Assembly (NCBI RefSeq): GCF_000716335.1
Contig: NZ_KL591004.1
Coordinates: 382,314 to 446,313, forward strand
Length of the DNA: 64,000 nt
Direction: 5' to 3'
Source of the DNA: Streptomyces sp. NRRL S-118
GTDB lineage: Bacteria > Actinomycetota > Actinomycetes > Streptomycetales > Streptomycetaceae
A program made the translations under genes and the position numbers. A model generated the notes under the pieces. The model was not told where the DNA came from and ran no database searches. It worked only from the letters and a program-made list of their open reading frames with translations. Position 1 is the first letter of the stretch, and each line of letters begins with the position of its first letter. Shown here piece by piece: positions 25,051 through 32,762 of this stretch.

Positions 25051-26691
25051 TCACCGGGGCCCCGGCGCTCCCGCCCGGTGGAGCTCCCCGGCCGCGGGGG
25101 CCCGCCGCCGTCCCAGCACGCTGCCCACCAGACCGAGCAGGAACGCCGCGGGCAGCGAGACGAGGACGACCGTCTGGAGCGGGAACCAGTCGAAGTGCCG
25201 GTCCGGGAAGAGGGCCGCGGGCGAGCCGGAGAACACCGGACCGGAGAGCTGGAGCCCGACGGCGCAGAACAGGCCGCCGTACAGGGTCCACAGCAGCCCG
25301 GTGCGGTTGAGGCCGCGCCAGAAGAAGGAGTACACCAGCGCCGGGAGCAGGCTGGAGGCCGCCACCGCCAGGGACAGGACGGACAGGAACTGCACGTTCC
25401 ACCCCTGCACCCCGACCGCGAGGGCGATGCTCAGCACCCCGGCCCCGGCGGACGCGCAGCGGGCGGCGGCCACCTCGCGGCCCTCGGTGGTGCGCCCCTT
25501 CCGCAGTACCTGCGTGTACAGGTCGTGGGCGATCGCCGCGGCCGCCGCGAGGGTGACGCTCGCGACCACGGCGAGGGTGGTGAGGAAGACCGCGGAGGAG
25601 ACCAGTGCGACGAGCAGCGCGCCGCCCGTGCCGGTGGCCGGGCCGCCCGCGAGCACGGCCGTGAGCAGCAGCAGGGCGCTGTTGCCGCCGGGATCCGCCC
25701 CGACGATGGCCGGTGCGCCGACCAGCGCGGCCGCCCCGAAGCCCAGCAGGGCCGTGGTGAGGCAGAAGGCCCCGACGATGCCGAGGGCGTGACGGACGGT
25801 ACGGCGGGCGGCCGCCGCGTCGGGGGCCGCGCCGAGCTGCATGGTGACGTGGGGCAGGCACGCCACGCCCAGCACGATGGTGACCATCAGGCCGATGAAG
25901 TCCAGCGTGCTCTCCGCCCCGGTGCCGGCGGCGAACCGCAGGCCGGGGCGCAGGTACGCGTCCGGGCGGCCGCTGCCCTGCGCGGCGGCACCGATCAGGG
26001 AGTCGGTGTCCCAGCCGAAGCGGTTCAGGAGCACGGCCGCCACCGCCGCGGCGGCGCAGAGCAGCACCACCGTCTTGATCGCCTGGATGACGATGGTGCC
26101 CCGCATGCCGCCGAAGACCGTGGCGCACACGACGAGGGCCCCGATCATGACGACGGCCGTCTGCTCGACGCCCGGGCCGGACATCCCGAGCAGCGCGGCG
26201 GTGGTCGTCCCCGCGCCGGAGAGCTGGACGACCAGGTACGGGACGCAGGCGCTCAGCGTCACCACGGCGACCGCGATCCGTACCGCCGGCCCGGGGGCGC
26301 GCAGCGCGAGCGTGTCGCCCAGGGTGTAGCCGGCGCGGCGCCGCAGGGGCTTGGCCAGCAGGAGGAGCACGCCGAGCGACAGCACGGTGCACAGGGCGAT
26401 GAACAGGCCGTCGTAGCCGTAGATCGCGACGCTGCCCGTGGTGCCGAGGACGGTGGCCGCGGACAGGTAGACGCCGGCGAGGACGAGCGCCCCGCGCAGC
26501 GGCCGCAGCCTGCGGCCGGCCGTGTAGAAGTCGTCGACGCGGTCCCGCTCGGGTCCGCTGAGCACGCAGATGAACAGGACGGGGACGACGAAGGCCAGGA
26601 AGCCGACGAGGACCAGGTCGCGGGCGTCCCGGTCGAGGGCGCCGGAGGTGGCGAGGAGGATGTCCGCACTCGGACGCGTACCGGTGCTCAT
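25051..26691 (-). CDS. sodium:solute symporter (SSS family)
   Basis: 546 residues from ATG 26691 with about 13 membrane helices. Typical SSS features: DFYTAGRRLRPLRGALVLAGVYLSAATVLG at the first helices (as in ActP/PutP: DFYxAGR...G.A.aGDYMSAASFLG), GTIVIQAIKTVVLLCA, and LAVVASVTLAAAAAIAHDLYTQVL. It probably imports an organic acid such as acetate. It overlaps the preceding small DUF485-like gene by four bases (ATGA), as ActP does with its DUF485 partner. Confidence 0.9.
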   Translation of the reverse strand: MSTGTRPSADILLATSGALDRDARDLVLVGFLAFVVPVLFICVLSGPERDRVDDFYTAGRRLRPLRGALVLAGVYLSAATVLGTTGSVAIYGYDGLFIALCTVLSLGVLLLLAKPLRRRAGYTLGDTLALRAPGPAVRIAVAVVTLSACVPYLVVQLSGAGTTTAALLGMSGPGVEQTAVVMIGALVVCATVFGGMRGTIVIQAIKTVVLLCAAAAVAAVLLNRFGWDTDSLIGAAAQGSGRPDAYLRPGLRFAAGTGAESTLDFIGLMVTIVLGVACLPHVTMQLGAAPDAAAARRTVRHALGIVGAFCLTTALLGFGAAALVGAPAIVGADPGGNSALLLLTAVLAGGPATGTGGALLVALVSSAVFLTTLAVVASVTLAAAAAIAHDLYTQVLRKGRTTEGREVAAARCASAGAGVLSIALAVGVQGWNVQFLSVLSLAVAASSLLPALVYSFFWRGLNRTGLLWTLYGGLFCAVGLQLSGPVFSGSPAALFPDRHFDWFPLQTVVLVSLPAAFLLGLVGSVLGRRRAPAAGELHRAGAPGPR

Positions 26692-27068
26692 CGGTCGTAC
26701 CGCACCGCCGTCCACAGCAGCAGGGAGACCTGGAGGAGCAGCGCCGCCACACCGATGGTGATCCCGCCCCACAGGCCGGTGGCCATGAGGCCGGGGGCCC
26801 AGCAGGCGAGGATCACATGGACGGCGAAGACGGCTCCGTTGACGACGGCGAAGGTCGCGCCGGTGCGGTGACGGGGCCCGGTAAGGGGCGCGGACGCGGA
26901 TGCGGGTGCGTACGGCCCGCCGGGCGGACGGCCGGAGGGACGGGCGGGGGCGTACGGCTCCTGGGGGTACGGCTCCGGGGAGTAAGGGTGGTCGGGGAAG
27001 TACGGATGGTCGGGGAAGTACGGATGGTCGGGCGAGTACGGATGGGCATGGGCGTACGGGTCGGCCAT
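26688..27068 (-). CDS. DUF485-like small membrane protein with HPYxPD repeats
   Basis: 126 residues from ATG 27068, with AGGAG upstream. The first 50 residues are Pro/Tyr/His rich with tandem HPYFPD-type hexapeptides. The second half has two membrane helices (TFAVVNGAVFAVHVILACW and WGGITIGVAALLLQVSLLLW). Position and topology match the short DUF485-type proteins that accompany SSS symporters, and the genes overlap by four bases. An accessory role for the symporter is inferred. Confidence 0.75.
   Translation of the reverse strand: MADPYAHAHPYSPDHPYFPDHPYFPDHPYSPEPYPQEPYAPARPSGRPPGGPYAPASASAPLTGPRHRTGATFAVVNGAVFAVHVILACWAPGLMATGLWGGITIGVAALLLQVSLLLWTAVRYDR
26990..27043. repeat. three 18-bp tandem repeats inside the DUF485-like gene
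   Basis: Three head-to-tail 18-base units (26990-27007, 27008-27025, 27026-27043). The first two are identical and the third differs at two positions. They encode the HPYFPD hexapeptide repeats, so copy number may vary between strains. Confidence 0.9.
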
Positions 27069-27167
27069 GGCGTCTCCTGGCGGCGGAGGGTCGGGTGCGG
27101 GGGCGGCACACCAGAGCAGCCGACGCGGCCCCGCCCGTCCAGGCGTCCGGCCCAGGGCAGTGCACGG

Positions 27168-28391
27168 TCACAACGCCGGGCGGCTCCGGCTGTGCTGACT
27201 CCCAAGCAGGGCCGCGGCCGGGCCGAGGAGCCGGTGTGCGTCGAACGCGAGCGTCAGGCGCAGCAGGTCGCGCGGGCGGGTCAGCGAGAGCCCGGTGATC
27301 TGCTCGACGCGGCGCAGCCGGTTGAGCACGGTGTTGCGGTGGCAGAACATGCGCCGGGCGGCCTGGGCGGCGGAGCCGCCGTGTTCGATCCACACCCCGA
27401 GGGTGGTCAGCAGCGTCTCGCGATCGGCGGGTTCCAGGTCGTACAGCGGGCGCAGGACCTGGTGCGCCAGTTCGGCGGCCAGGTCGGGGCGTGAGACCAG
27501 CAGGCCGTCGGGCAGCCGCGCGTCGAGCCGGACGACCTCGCCGCCGGCCCGGCAGGTGCGCAGGGCCAGCGCGGCCATGTCGCGGGCCCGGGCCAGGCCG
27601 TCCAGGCCCTGGACGACCGGGCTGATCCCGATGCGGACACCGGCGCCGGGCCGCAGACCGGCGGCGAGCGCGTCCAGGGGCAGGGCGCCCAGGTGGGCGA
27701 CGAGCACGTCCCGGTCCGCGGCGGCGTGCCGCAGGATCCGGATGCCGGGCACCTCCGGGGTGCTCCACGGCTCCCCGCCGTACGGCGGCGCCGCCACCGC
27801 GGCCACCGCGTACCGCCCGTCGAGCGGCAGGTCGAGGACCGCGGCCGCGTCGCGGGCGAACGCCGGGTCGTCGCGGGTCTCCAGCAGGGCGGCGAGGATC
27901 AGCCGGACGCGCTCGGTGTGCCGGCTGGCGACCCCCTCGGCGGCCTGCCGGTAGGCGTCGGCGACCAGCACGGCGTCGCGGTCGTTGCTCTTCCAGACGA
28001 GTTCGGCGACGTGGACGAGCTGGCGCACGTCGCCGAGCCCGTCGCGCTCCACCACGCCGATGATCCCGCTCCACACGCTGGAACCGGCCACCCGGAAGGC
28101 GTGCAGCACCTCGTCGAGGGGCCGCCCCTGCTCCGCCCGCCGTACGCCCAGCTCCCTGGTGTACCGCTCGACGTCCACGATCCGGTCCGGCTCGAGGCCG
28201 GCCTCCAGCCCGTGGCGGATGCCGTTGCCCACGGTCGTGCGCACGTCGGGCGGGGCGAGCACGGGATCGGCGTAGTACGGCACGTCGGCGCGGATCCTCG
28301 CCACGACCGTGTCCGTGAACGCGCTGCCCCGCTCCAGCAGGCGCCGGCAGGCGAGGTGGAAGAGCTCCTGCGGGGCGGAAATGTGCTGCAT
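27168..28391 (-). CDS. PucR-family helix-turn-helix regulator
   Basis: 407 residues from ATG 28391, preceded by GGAGG. The N-terminal half holds a sensor region beginning MQHISAPQELFHLACRRLLE. A GGDEF-like segment lies around 200-290, and the C-terminal PucR HTH reads LGVWIEHGGSAAQAARRMFCHRNTVLNRLRRVEQITGLSL. Such regulators control purine, amino-acid or organic-acid catabolism. It lies just upstream of the DUF485/symporter pair on the same strand (99-base gap), suggesting control of that transporter. Short TAAGC/GCTTA inverted repeats at 28425-28438 sit upstream of its start. Confidence 0.88.
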   Translation of the reverse strand: MQHISAPQELFHLACRRLLERGSAFTDTVVARIRADVPYYADPVLAPPDVRTTVGNGIRHGLEAGLEPDRIVDVERYTRELGVRRAEQGRPLDEVLHAFRVAGSSVWSGIIGVVERDGLGDVRQLVHVAELVWKSNDRDAVLVADAYRQAAEGVASRHTERVRLILAALLETRDDPAFARDAAAVLDLPLDGRYAVAAVAAPPYGGEPWSTPEVPGIRILRHAAADRDVLVAHLGALPLDALAAGLRPGAGVRIGISPVVQGLDGLARARDMAALALRTCRAGGEVVRLDARLPDGLLVSRPDLAAELAHQVLRPLYDLEPADRETLLTTLGVWIEHGGSAAQAARRMFCHRNTVLNRLRRVEQITGLSLTRPRDLLRLTLAFDAHRLLGPAAALLGSQHSRSRPAL

Positions 28392-28615
28392 GGCGCCTCC
28401 ATGCCGTCCGGAGGGCCACCATGCTAAGCGGTTGCTTAAGCGCAAGCGAGATTTCGGCCGATGCGTTCCGAATCGTGACCTGGCGCGTACCGCGTCGCCG
28501 TCCGGCGCCCCGGCCTGAGGTCTCCGGTCGGCTCCGGCGGTCGGGGTGGGCGGCCGGCCACCGGCATCGGGCGGCCGCTCCGCCGACCGGCCGGCCGGCC
28601 TCCCGCTCCCAGGTG

Positions 28616-28806
28616 CCCGGCACCCACTCGATCACGGCCGGCGTCGGGTCCTGCTCGTCCTCGAACCGGTGGTGGAGCGCACCGCACGTGCAGCCGGCAT
28701 CCCTGGCCGCCTGTTCCAGGGCGAGGTTGCCACGGGTGTGTCCCTGTGCGTGGGGCGCGGGCCGCCACGCGTCCGCTATGTGCCCGTTTCCGGGGGCAGG
28801 CAGCAA
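28616..28806 (-). pseudogene. possible small CDS or relic
   Basis: On the minus strand a frame from TTG 28806 shows good third-position GC and a protein-like composition (AARDAGCTCGALHHRFEDEQ, then AVIEWVPGTWE) for about 63 codons. It then runs on without a natural stop into sequence that overlaps the PucR gene in another frame. There is no ribosome site. It may be a truncated remnant of a small gene or chance. The rest of 28392-28929 holds no gene. Confidence 0.3.
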
Positions 28807-28826
28807 GCTGCCGTACAGCTTGCTGC
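28800..28826. promoter_or_regulatory. perfect 11-bp inverted repeat, candidate operator
   Basis: GCAGCAAGCTG (28800-28810), five bases, then its exact reverse complement (28816-28826), about 100 bases upstream of the GNAT gene. The same 11-mer occurs upstream of the biosynthetic operon at 32584-32594. A dimeric regulator site is inferred. Confidence 0.55.
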
Positions 28827-28929
28827 GCGATGCGTGTCTTCAGGGGGAATGCCCCGGCCTGGCAGCATCGGCCCACGACACGGGCCACCGGGCCTTCTCC
28901 GCCCCGCGTGAAGGGACACCGCCCCACCG

Positions 28930-29397
28930 ATGGACATCTCGACCGACGACCTCTCCGCCTCCGACGTCGTCGCCCTCCTGGAGGAGCACCTGGCGGAACT
29001 GCGGTCCGTCACGCCGCCGGAGAGCGTGCACGCCCTCGACCTCGACGCGCTGCGCCGCCCCGAGGTGACGTTCTGGTCCGTCCGGGACCACGGGGTCCTC
29101 CTCGGCTGCGGCGCCGTCAGGCGCCTGGACGCGCACCACGGCGAGATCAAGTCGATGCGTACGTCGTCCGCCGCGCAGCGCAGGGGCGTGGCCGCCGCAC
29201 TCCTCGCCCGCATGCTGTCGGAATCCGCCCGGGCGGGGTTTCGCCGGATCAGTCTGGAAACCGGAACGGAAGAATTCTTTGCGCCCGCGCGGGCCTTGTA
29301 CGAGAAATTTGGTTTCTCCTACTGCCCTCCCTTCGGTGAATATCAGGAAGACCCCAACAGCGCCTTCATGACGAAGCTCCTCGTGCCCCTTGTGTAG
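28930..29397 (+). CDS. GNAT N-acetyltransferase
   Basis: 155 residues. GNAT fold with the acetyl-CoA loop SAAQRRGVAAALLARMLSES and the C-terminal FFAPARALYEKFGFSYCPPFG, EYQEDPNSAFMTKLL ending typical of the small YncA-like acetyltransferases. Cytoplasmic. The substrate cannot be read from the sequence. It sits in the flank of the beta-lactam-type cluster, and its promoter region shares an 11-base motif with that cluster, so a self-protection role by acetylation is possible but only inferred. Confidence 0.88.
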   Translation: MDISTDDLSASDVVALLEEHLAELRSVTPPESVHALDLDALRRPEVTFWSVRDHGVLLGCGAVRRLDAHHGEIKSMRTSSAAQRRGVAAALLARMLSESARAGFRRISLETGTEEFFAPARALYEKFGFSYCPPFGEYQEDPNSAFMTKLLVPLV

Positions 29398-29708
29398 CGG
29401 TATGGCGGCTTCTCCTTGTTTACCCGGATGTGTCGCTTGCGCATCTTGCTGCCATGCAGCTTCGTGAGTCGCCGGGCGCACCACACACCGATGCCTGGCG
29501 TGGCAGTGTGATGCGCACGCCGCACCGCCGGCCAGTGCCGAAAGCAGAAGAACCGGCCGGGACGAAATCGAACCGGCCGGAACGCAAAGAACCGGCCGGG
29601 AGCGGAAAACCAGCCGGGAGCAGGAAAGAACCGGCCGGACGGAAAGAGAACCGGCCGGGGCGGCTGTGGCGAAAAGAGATCAGGAAACCCGACGTGAAGG
29701 AACGTGCC
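29398..29708. other. repeat-containing upstream region of the peptide gene
   Basis: 311 bases between the GNAT gene and the small secreted-peptide gene. It contains CATCTTGCTGC at 29442-29452 (one mismatch to the 28816 half-site) and the phased GAACCGGCCGG repeats at 29550-29658. An open frame crosses it, but composition and repeat spacing argue against translation. Confidence 0.5.
29550..29658. repeat. phased GAACCGGCCGG repeats
   Basis: Five exact copies of GAACCGGCCGG start at 29550, 29570, 29589, 29628 and 29648, with a degenerate copy near 29607. Start-to-start spacing is close to 20 bases throughout, about two helical turns, and not a multiple of three. The core CCGGCCGG is palindromic. 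The spacing suggests an array of protein-binding sites in front of the peptide/transporter genes. Confidence 0.75.
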
Positions 29709-29897
29709 GTGAAACGTCTGCGTCAGACCCTTCTTACCGGATGCGCCCTGGCCGTGGCGGCCCTCGGAGTGTCCGCCGGACCCGGCCAGGACGACACCGG
29801 ATGGGGCCGGAACGTCGCGAAGGCGACGACCGGAATCACGACGGCCGGCACGGGCACGGCGAACGCCGTCACCGGTGACGACACCGGCTGGGGCTGA
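29709..29897 (+). CDS. small secreted peptide with two DDTGWG motifs
   Basis: 62 residues from GTG 29709, with AAGGAA seven bases upstream. The N-terminus is a Sec signal peptide (VKRLRQTLLTGCALAVAALG, cut near VSA). The mature part, about 38 residues, contains the motif DDTGWG twice, once near the mature N-terminus and once as the last six residues, separated by a Thr/Ala/Gly-rich stretch. I do not recognise the family. Downstream lies the MHS transporter (182-base gap), upstream the phased repeats. Confidence 0.6.
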   Translation: MKRLRQTLLTGCALAVAALGVSAGPGQDDTGWGRNVAKATTGITTAGTGTANAVTGDDTGWG

Positions 29898-30079
29898 CCG
29901 GGCCGCGGCGCCGGCCGAGTCGCCGCTCCGCATCTCCGGGGAACGACAGCCCGGAACCCATCCGCTTCCCGCCCGGCCAGTGGAGTCGACGAGGACACCA
30001 CCGGCCGGTGCCGAACTCCCTTTCCGCCCGGTGCCGTCATGGGCGCGTCCGATCAGACACCCATAGGGGATGAGCGAAG

Positions 30080-31378
30080 ATGACGCACTGGTCACCAGTG
30101 GCGGACGACCCCGTGACCCGTCCCCCCGCCAATGGGTTCCGGCAACTCGTCGCCGGCGCCGTGGGCAACGTGGTGGAGTGGTACGACTGGCACGTCTACA
30201 CGTTCCTCGCCGTCTACATCGCGGCCGAGATCTTCCCCGGCAAGGCGGGAAACCCGCTCGTTCCGCTCCTCGCGACGTTCGCCGTCTTCGCCGTCGGCTT
30301 CTTCGCCAGGCCGGTGGGCGGGCTCCTGCTCGGCGCCGTCGCCGACCGGCACGGCCGGCGGACCGCGCTGACCACGACGGTCCTGCTGATGGGCGCGAGC
30401 TGTCTGCTGATCGCGGCGACCCCCACCTACGCCACGGCCGGGATGCTCGGACCCGTCGTCCTGGTCCTCGCGCGGCTGCTCCAAGGGGTGTCGGCCGGCG
30501 GGGAGTTCACGGCCAGCACCACCTTCCTCGTGGAGTCCGCCGGGCATGGCCGGCGCGGCCTGTTCTCCAGCTTCCATTACGTGTCCGCCACGATCGGACA
30601 GGTCCTCGCCTCCGGTACGGCGACGCTGATCGTGTTCACCCTCCCCGAGCAGGACATGCGCGACTGGGGCTGGCGGCTGCCGTTCCTCATCGGCGCGGTG
30701 CTCAGCCTGGCCGGCCTGTGGATCCGGCGGGGTGCCGAGGAACCGCGCGGCCGGTGGCAGATGGAGCGGCGGCCCGGCCTGTTCCACGCGCTGCGCCACC
30801 ACCCCCGGGAGTCGTTCCTGATCTGCGGCATCACGATCGGCGGCACCATCGCCTTCTACACGTGGACCGCCTACCTGCCCACGTACGCCCAGGTGAACCA
30901 GGGGTTCGACAAGAGGCAGGCCCTGCTGGTGGGCACCGTCTCGCTGATCTTCTTCGCCCTGGTCCAGCCGCTCGGCGGGCTGCTGTCGGACCGGCTCGGC
31001 CGGCGTCCCCTGCTGATCGGGTTCGCGGTGGGGACGGCCGTGCTGTGCGTGCCGCTGATCGACCTGATCACCCCCGGATCCTTCCTGTCACTGCTCTTCG
31101 TCCAGTGCGCGGGCATGCTGCTGCTCACCGGCTACTCCTCGATCGCGGCGGCGGTGAACGCCGAGGTGTTCCCGGCCCGTGCGCGCGCCGCCGGGATCGG
31201 CTTCCCGTACTCGCTCACGGTGGCCCTGTTCGGCGGGACCGCCCCCTATGTGGGGACGGCCCTCGACGCCGCGGGCGCTGCCGGTGTCTTCCCCTGGTAC
31301 GTGGCCGCGCTCTGCCTGGTGTCGGCGCTCGTCTACCTGCGCCTGCCGGAGACCGCGCACGAGCCACTGGAGCAGTAG
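30080..31378 (+). CDS. MFS transporter, metabolite:H+ symporter (MHS) type
   Basis: 432 residues, 12 membrane helices. The N-terminal GNVVEWYDWHVYTF and the loop GAVADRHGRRTAL identify the MHS branch (alpha-ketoglutarate, proline-betaine and shikimate permeases). RLLQGVSAGGEF and LSDRLGRRPLL complete the family motifs. It would move a carboxylate or amino-acid-like metabolite with protons across the cytoplasmic membrane. It flanks the beta-lactam-type operon and could act as an exporter or importer for it, but nothing proves membership. Confidence 0.9.
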   Translation: MTHWSPVADDPVTRPPANGFRQLVAGAVGNVVEWYDWHVYTFLAVYIAAEIFPGKAGNPLVPLLATFAVFAVGFFARPVGGLLLGAVADRHGRRTALTTTVLLMGASCLLIAATPTYATAGMLGPVVLVLARLLQGVSAGGEFTASTTFLVESAGHGRRGLFSSFHYVSATIGQVLASGTATLIVFTLPEQDMRDWGWRLPFLIGAVLSLAGLWIRRGAEEPRGRWQMERRPGLFHALRHHPRESFLICGITIGGTIAFYTWTAYLPTYAQVNQGFDKRQALLVGTVSLIFFALVQPLGGLLSDRLGRRPLLIGFAVGTAVLCVPLIDLITPGSFLSLLFVQCAGMLLLTGYSSIAAAVNAEVFPARARAAGIGFPYSLTVALFGGTAPYVGTALDAAGAAGVFPWYVAALCLVSALVYLRLPETAHEPLEQ

Positions 31379-31399
31379 CGGGGCGGGCGGCGGCCCCGC
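31378..31399. terminator. short stem-loop between convergent genes
   Basis: GCGGGGC (31378-31384) pairs with GCCCCGC (31393-31399) around an eight-base loop immediately after the transporter stop and before the convergent regulator gene end. A modest terminator without a U-tract. Confidence 0.5.
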
Positions 31400-31412
31400 C
31401 GCACCGACCGCA

Positions 31413-32402
31413 TCAGGCGCCGACCGCTTCCTGGGTGGCGAGCATGTGCCCCGCCTGGAAGCGGCTCTGCGCGCCCAGCTCCGCCATGATCTCGGCGACG
31501 TAGCGGCGGCAGGTCCGCACCGACATGCCCAGACGGTTGGCGATCGACGCGTCCGTCATGCCCTCGGTCAGCAGCCGGATGATGCTCTGCCGCAGGTCGT
31601 CCGCGATCTCCACCCGGGTGTCCGCGCTGCCCACGAACGGCTCGGCGGCCAGCCACAGCCGTTCGTACGTCTCGGTCACGAAGGCCACCACATGGGGCTC
31701 CCGGATCAGCGCCGCGGCGTGCGGCCTGCCCGGCACCGCGATCAGCGCGGCCTTCCGGTCGAAGATCAGCAGCCGGGTGAAGTGGTCGTCCAGCGTGCGC
31801 ACATGGGCGCCGAGCTGCGTGACCCGGTCGACGTACACGGTGGTGCCGCGGCTGAACCGCGCCGTGTGCTGGTAGAGGATCTGCATCCGCACGCCCCGGT
31901 GCAGGGCCGCCTCGTCACGCGGCATCGCCTCCTCCAGGATGCTCTCCTCGCGCCGCCCGCCGGGCTGGGCGGTGAGGATCTCCTCCCGGCACTGCTGGGT
32001 GAGGTCGGCGATGACCGCCCGGACGTCGGCGAGGTTCTCCAGCACCTGGAACGGGCTGTGCTGTTCGCCCGTGCCGGACAGGCACGCCTCGAAGTCCGGG
32101 ACGAACGCCATGAGTTGCTCGCGGGTCTGCTCGATCTGCGTGCGCTGCAGCCGGATGCCGCGCTCCAGTGGACCGATGACGTCCGCCGCCGCCTCCGCCG
32201 GGGACACCGCGACGAGGCGGTCGCCCGCCCGGCCGCGCAGCAGCCCCATCGTCAGCAGCCGGGTCACCGCCGCCTCGGCCCGGGGCCGGTGCAGCCCGAG
32301 CGCTCCGGCCAGTTCGGTGAGTGCCACGCCGCCCGCCCCCTGGGCCAGGGCGTAGCCGTACAGGCGGTGCAGCGTTTCTCGATCAGGTGCTTCCGTGCTC
32401 AT
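31413..32402 (-). CDS. TrmB/LuxR-type regulator flanking the cluster
   Basis: 329 residues from ATG 32402. An N-terminal winged-helix, TrmB-like segment (LHRLYGYALAQGAGGVALTELAGALGLHRPRAEAAVTRLL) is followed by a middle effector-like domain and a C-terminal LuxR HTH (LLTEGMTDASIANRLGMSVRTCRRYVAEIMAELGAQSRFQAG). This architecture is widespread in Streptomyces biosynthetic clusters. It is divergent from the eleven-gene operon with 360 bases between the starts, and is the best candidate for its pathway-specific regulator. Confidence 0.88.
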   Translation of the reverse strand: MSTEAPDRETLHRLYGYALAQGAGGVALTELAGALGLHRPRAEAAVTRLLTMGLLRGRAGDRLVAVSPAEAAADVIGPLERGIRLQRTQIEQTREQLMAFVPDFEACLSGTGEQHSPFQVLENLADVRAVIADLTQQCREEILTAQPGGRREESILEEAMPRDEAALHRGVRMQILYQHTARFSRGTTVYVDRVTQLGAHVRTLDDHFTRLLIFDRKAALIAVPGRPHAAALIREPHVVAFVTETYERLWLAAEPFVGSADTRVEIADDLRQSIIRLLTEGMTDASIANRLGMSVRTCRRYVAEIMAELGAQSRFQAGHMLATQEAVGA

Positions 32403-32762
32403 CAGGCGTATGCCCCCCTGCCCGTCGACTGCATGACCAGCCCAGCCCCCGAACTCAGGATTACCCATGGGTCACGGGATGCACATCCCTGTTCCACATC
32501 CTGAGAGACGGTTTCTCGCCGCCGTGTCCTGATGGGTTTTTGCCCGGCCCGCCCGATTCGTTCGCGCGGCACCAAGCTGTCACGCAGCAAGCTGATCGTC
32601 TTTCCCGCTGATGCACGCCATTCCGCTGTGCCATCGTCGTTCTCGTCCCGCCCGGAGAAAACAGCTCCCGCAGAGGACTTCCTTCCCTCGTCAGTTATCT
32701 CGCTGTACTTCGCCGTTCCCGAATACGGCGGGTGGGCGGGGCGTGCCACAGGAGATGATCGA
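32403..32762. promoter_or_regulatory. divergent promoter region of the beta-lactam-type operon
   Basis: 360 bases with lower GC than the genes. It holds the palindrome ACCCATGGGT (32463-32472), GGGAT-GCAC-ATCCC just after it, and two direct copies of the CAAGCTG motif (GCACCAAGCTG 32569-32579, GCAGCAAGCTG 32584-32594) 15 bases apart. The second is identical to the inverted-repeat arm at 28800. Promoter hexamers were not assigned. Confidence 0.55.

Noticed and set aside
25051..28806. A 1251-codon open frame on the minus strand spanning symporter, DUF485-like and PucR genes
   Set aside because: Only its last 546 codons (from ATG 26691) have a family match. The rest is an antiframe of real genes in high-GC DNA.
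29550..29658. CRISPR-like array
   Set aside because: Repeats are 11 bases with about 9-base gaps, far too short for repeat-spacer units, and no cas genes are present.
29430..29708. Long N-terminal extension of the small peptide gene (Lys/Glu/Pro/Gly-rich)
   Set aside because: It has no ribosome site, would bury the signal peptide, and its repeats are spaced by about 20 bases, which breaks the frame.
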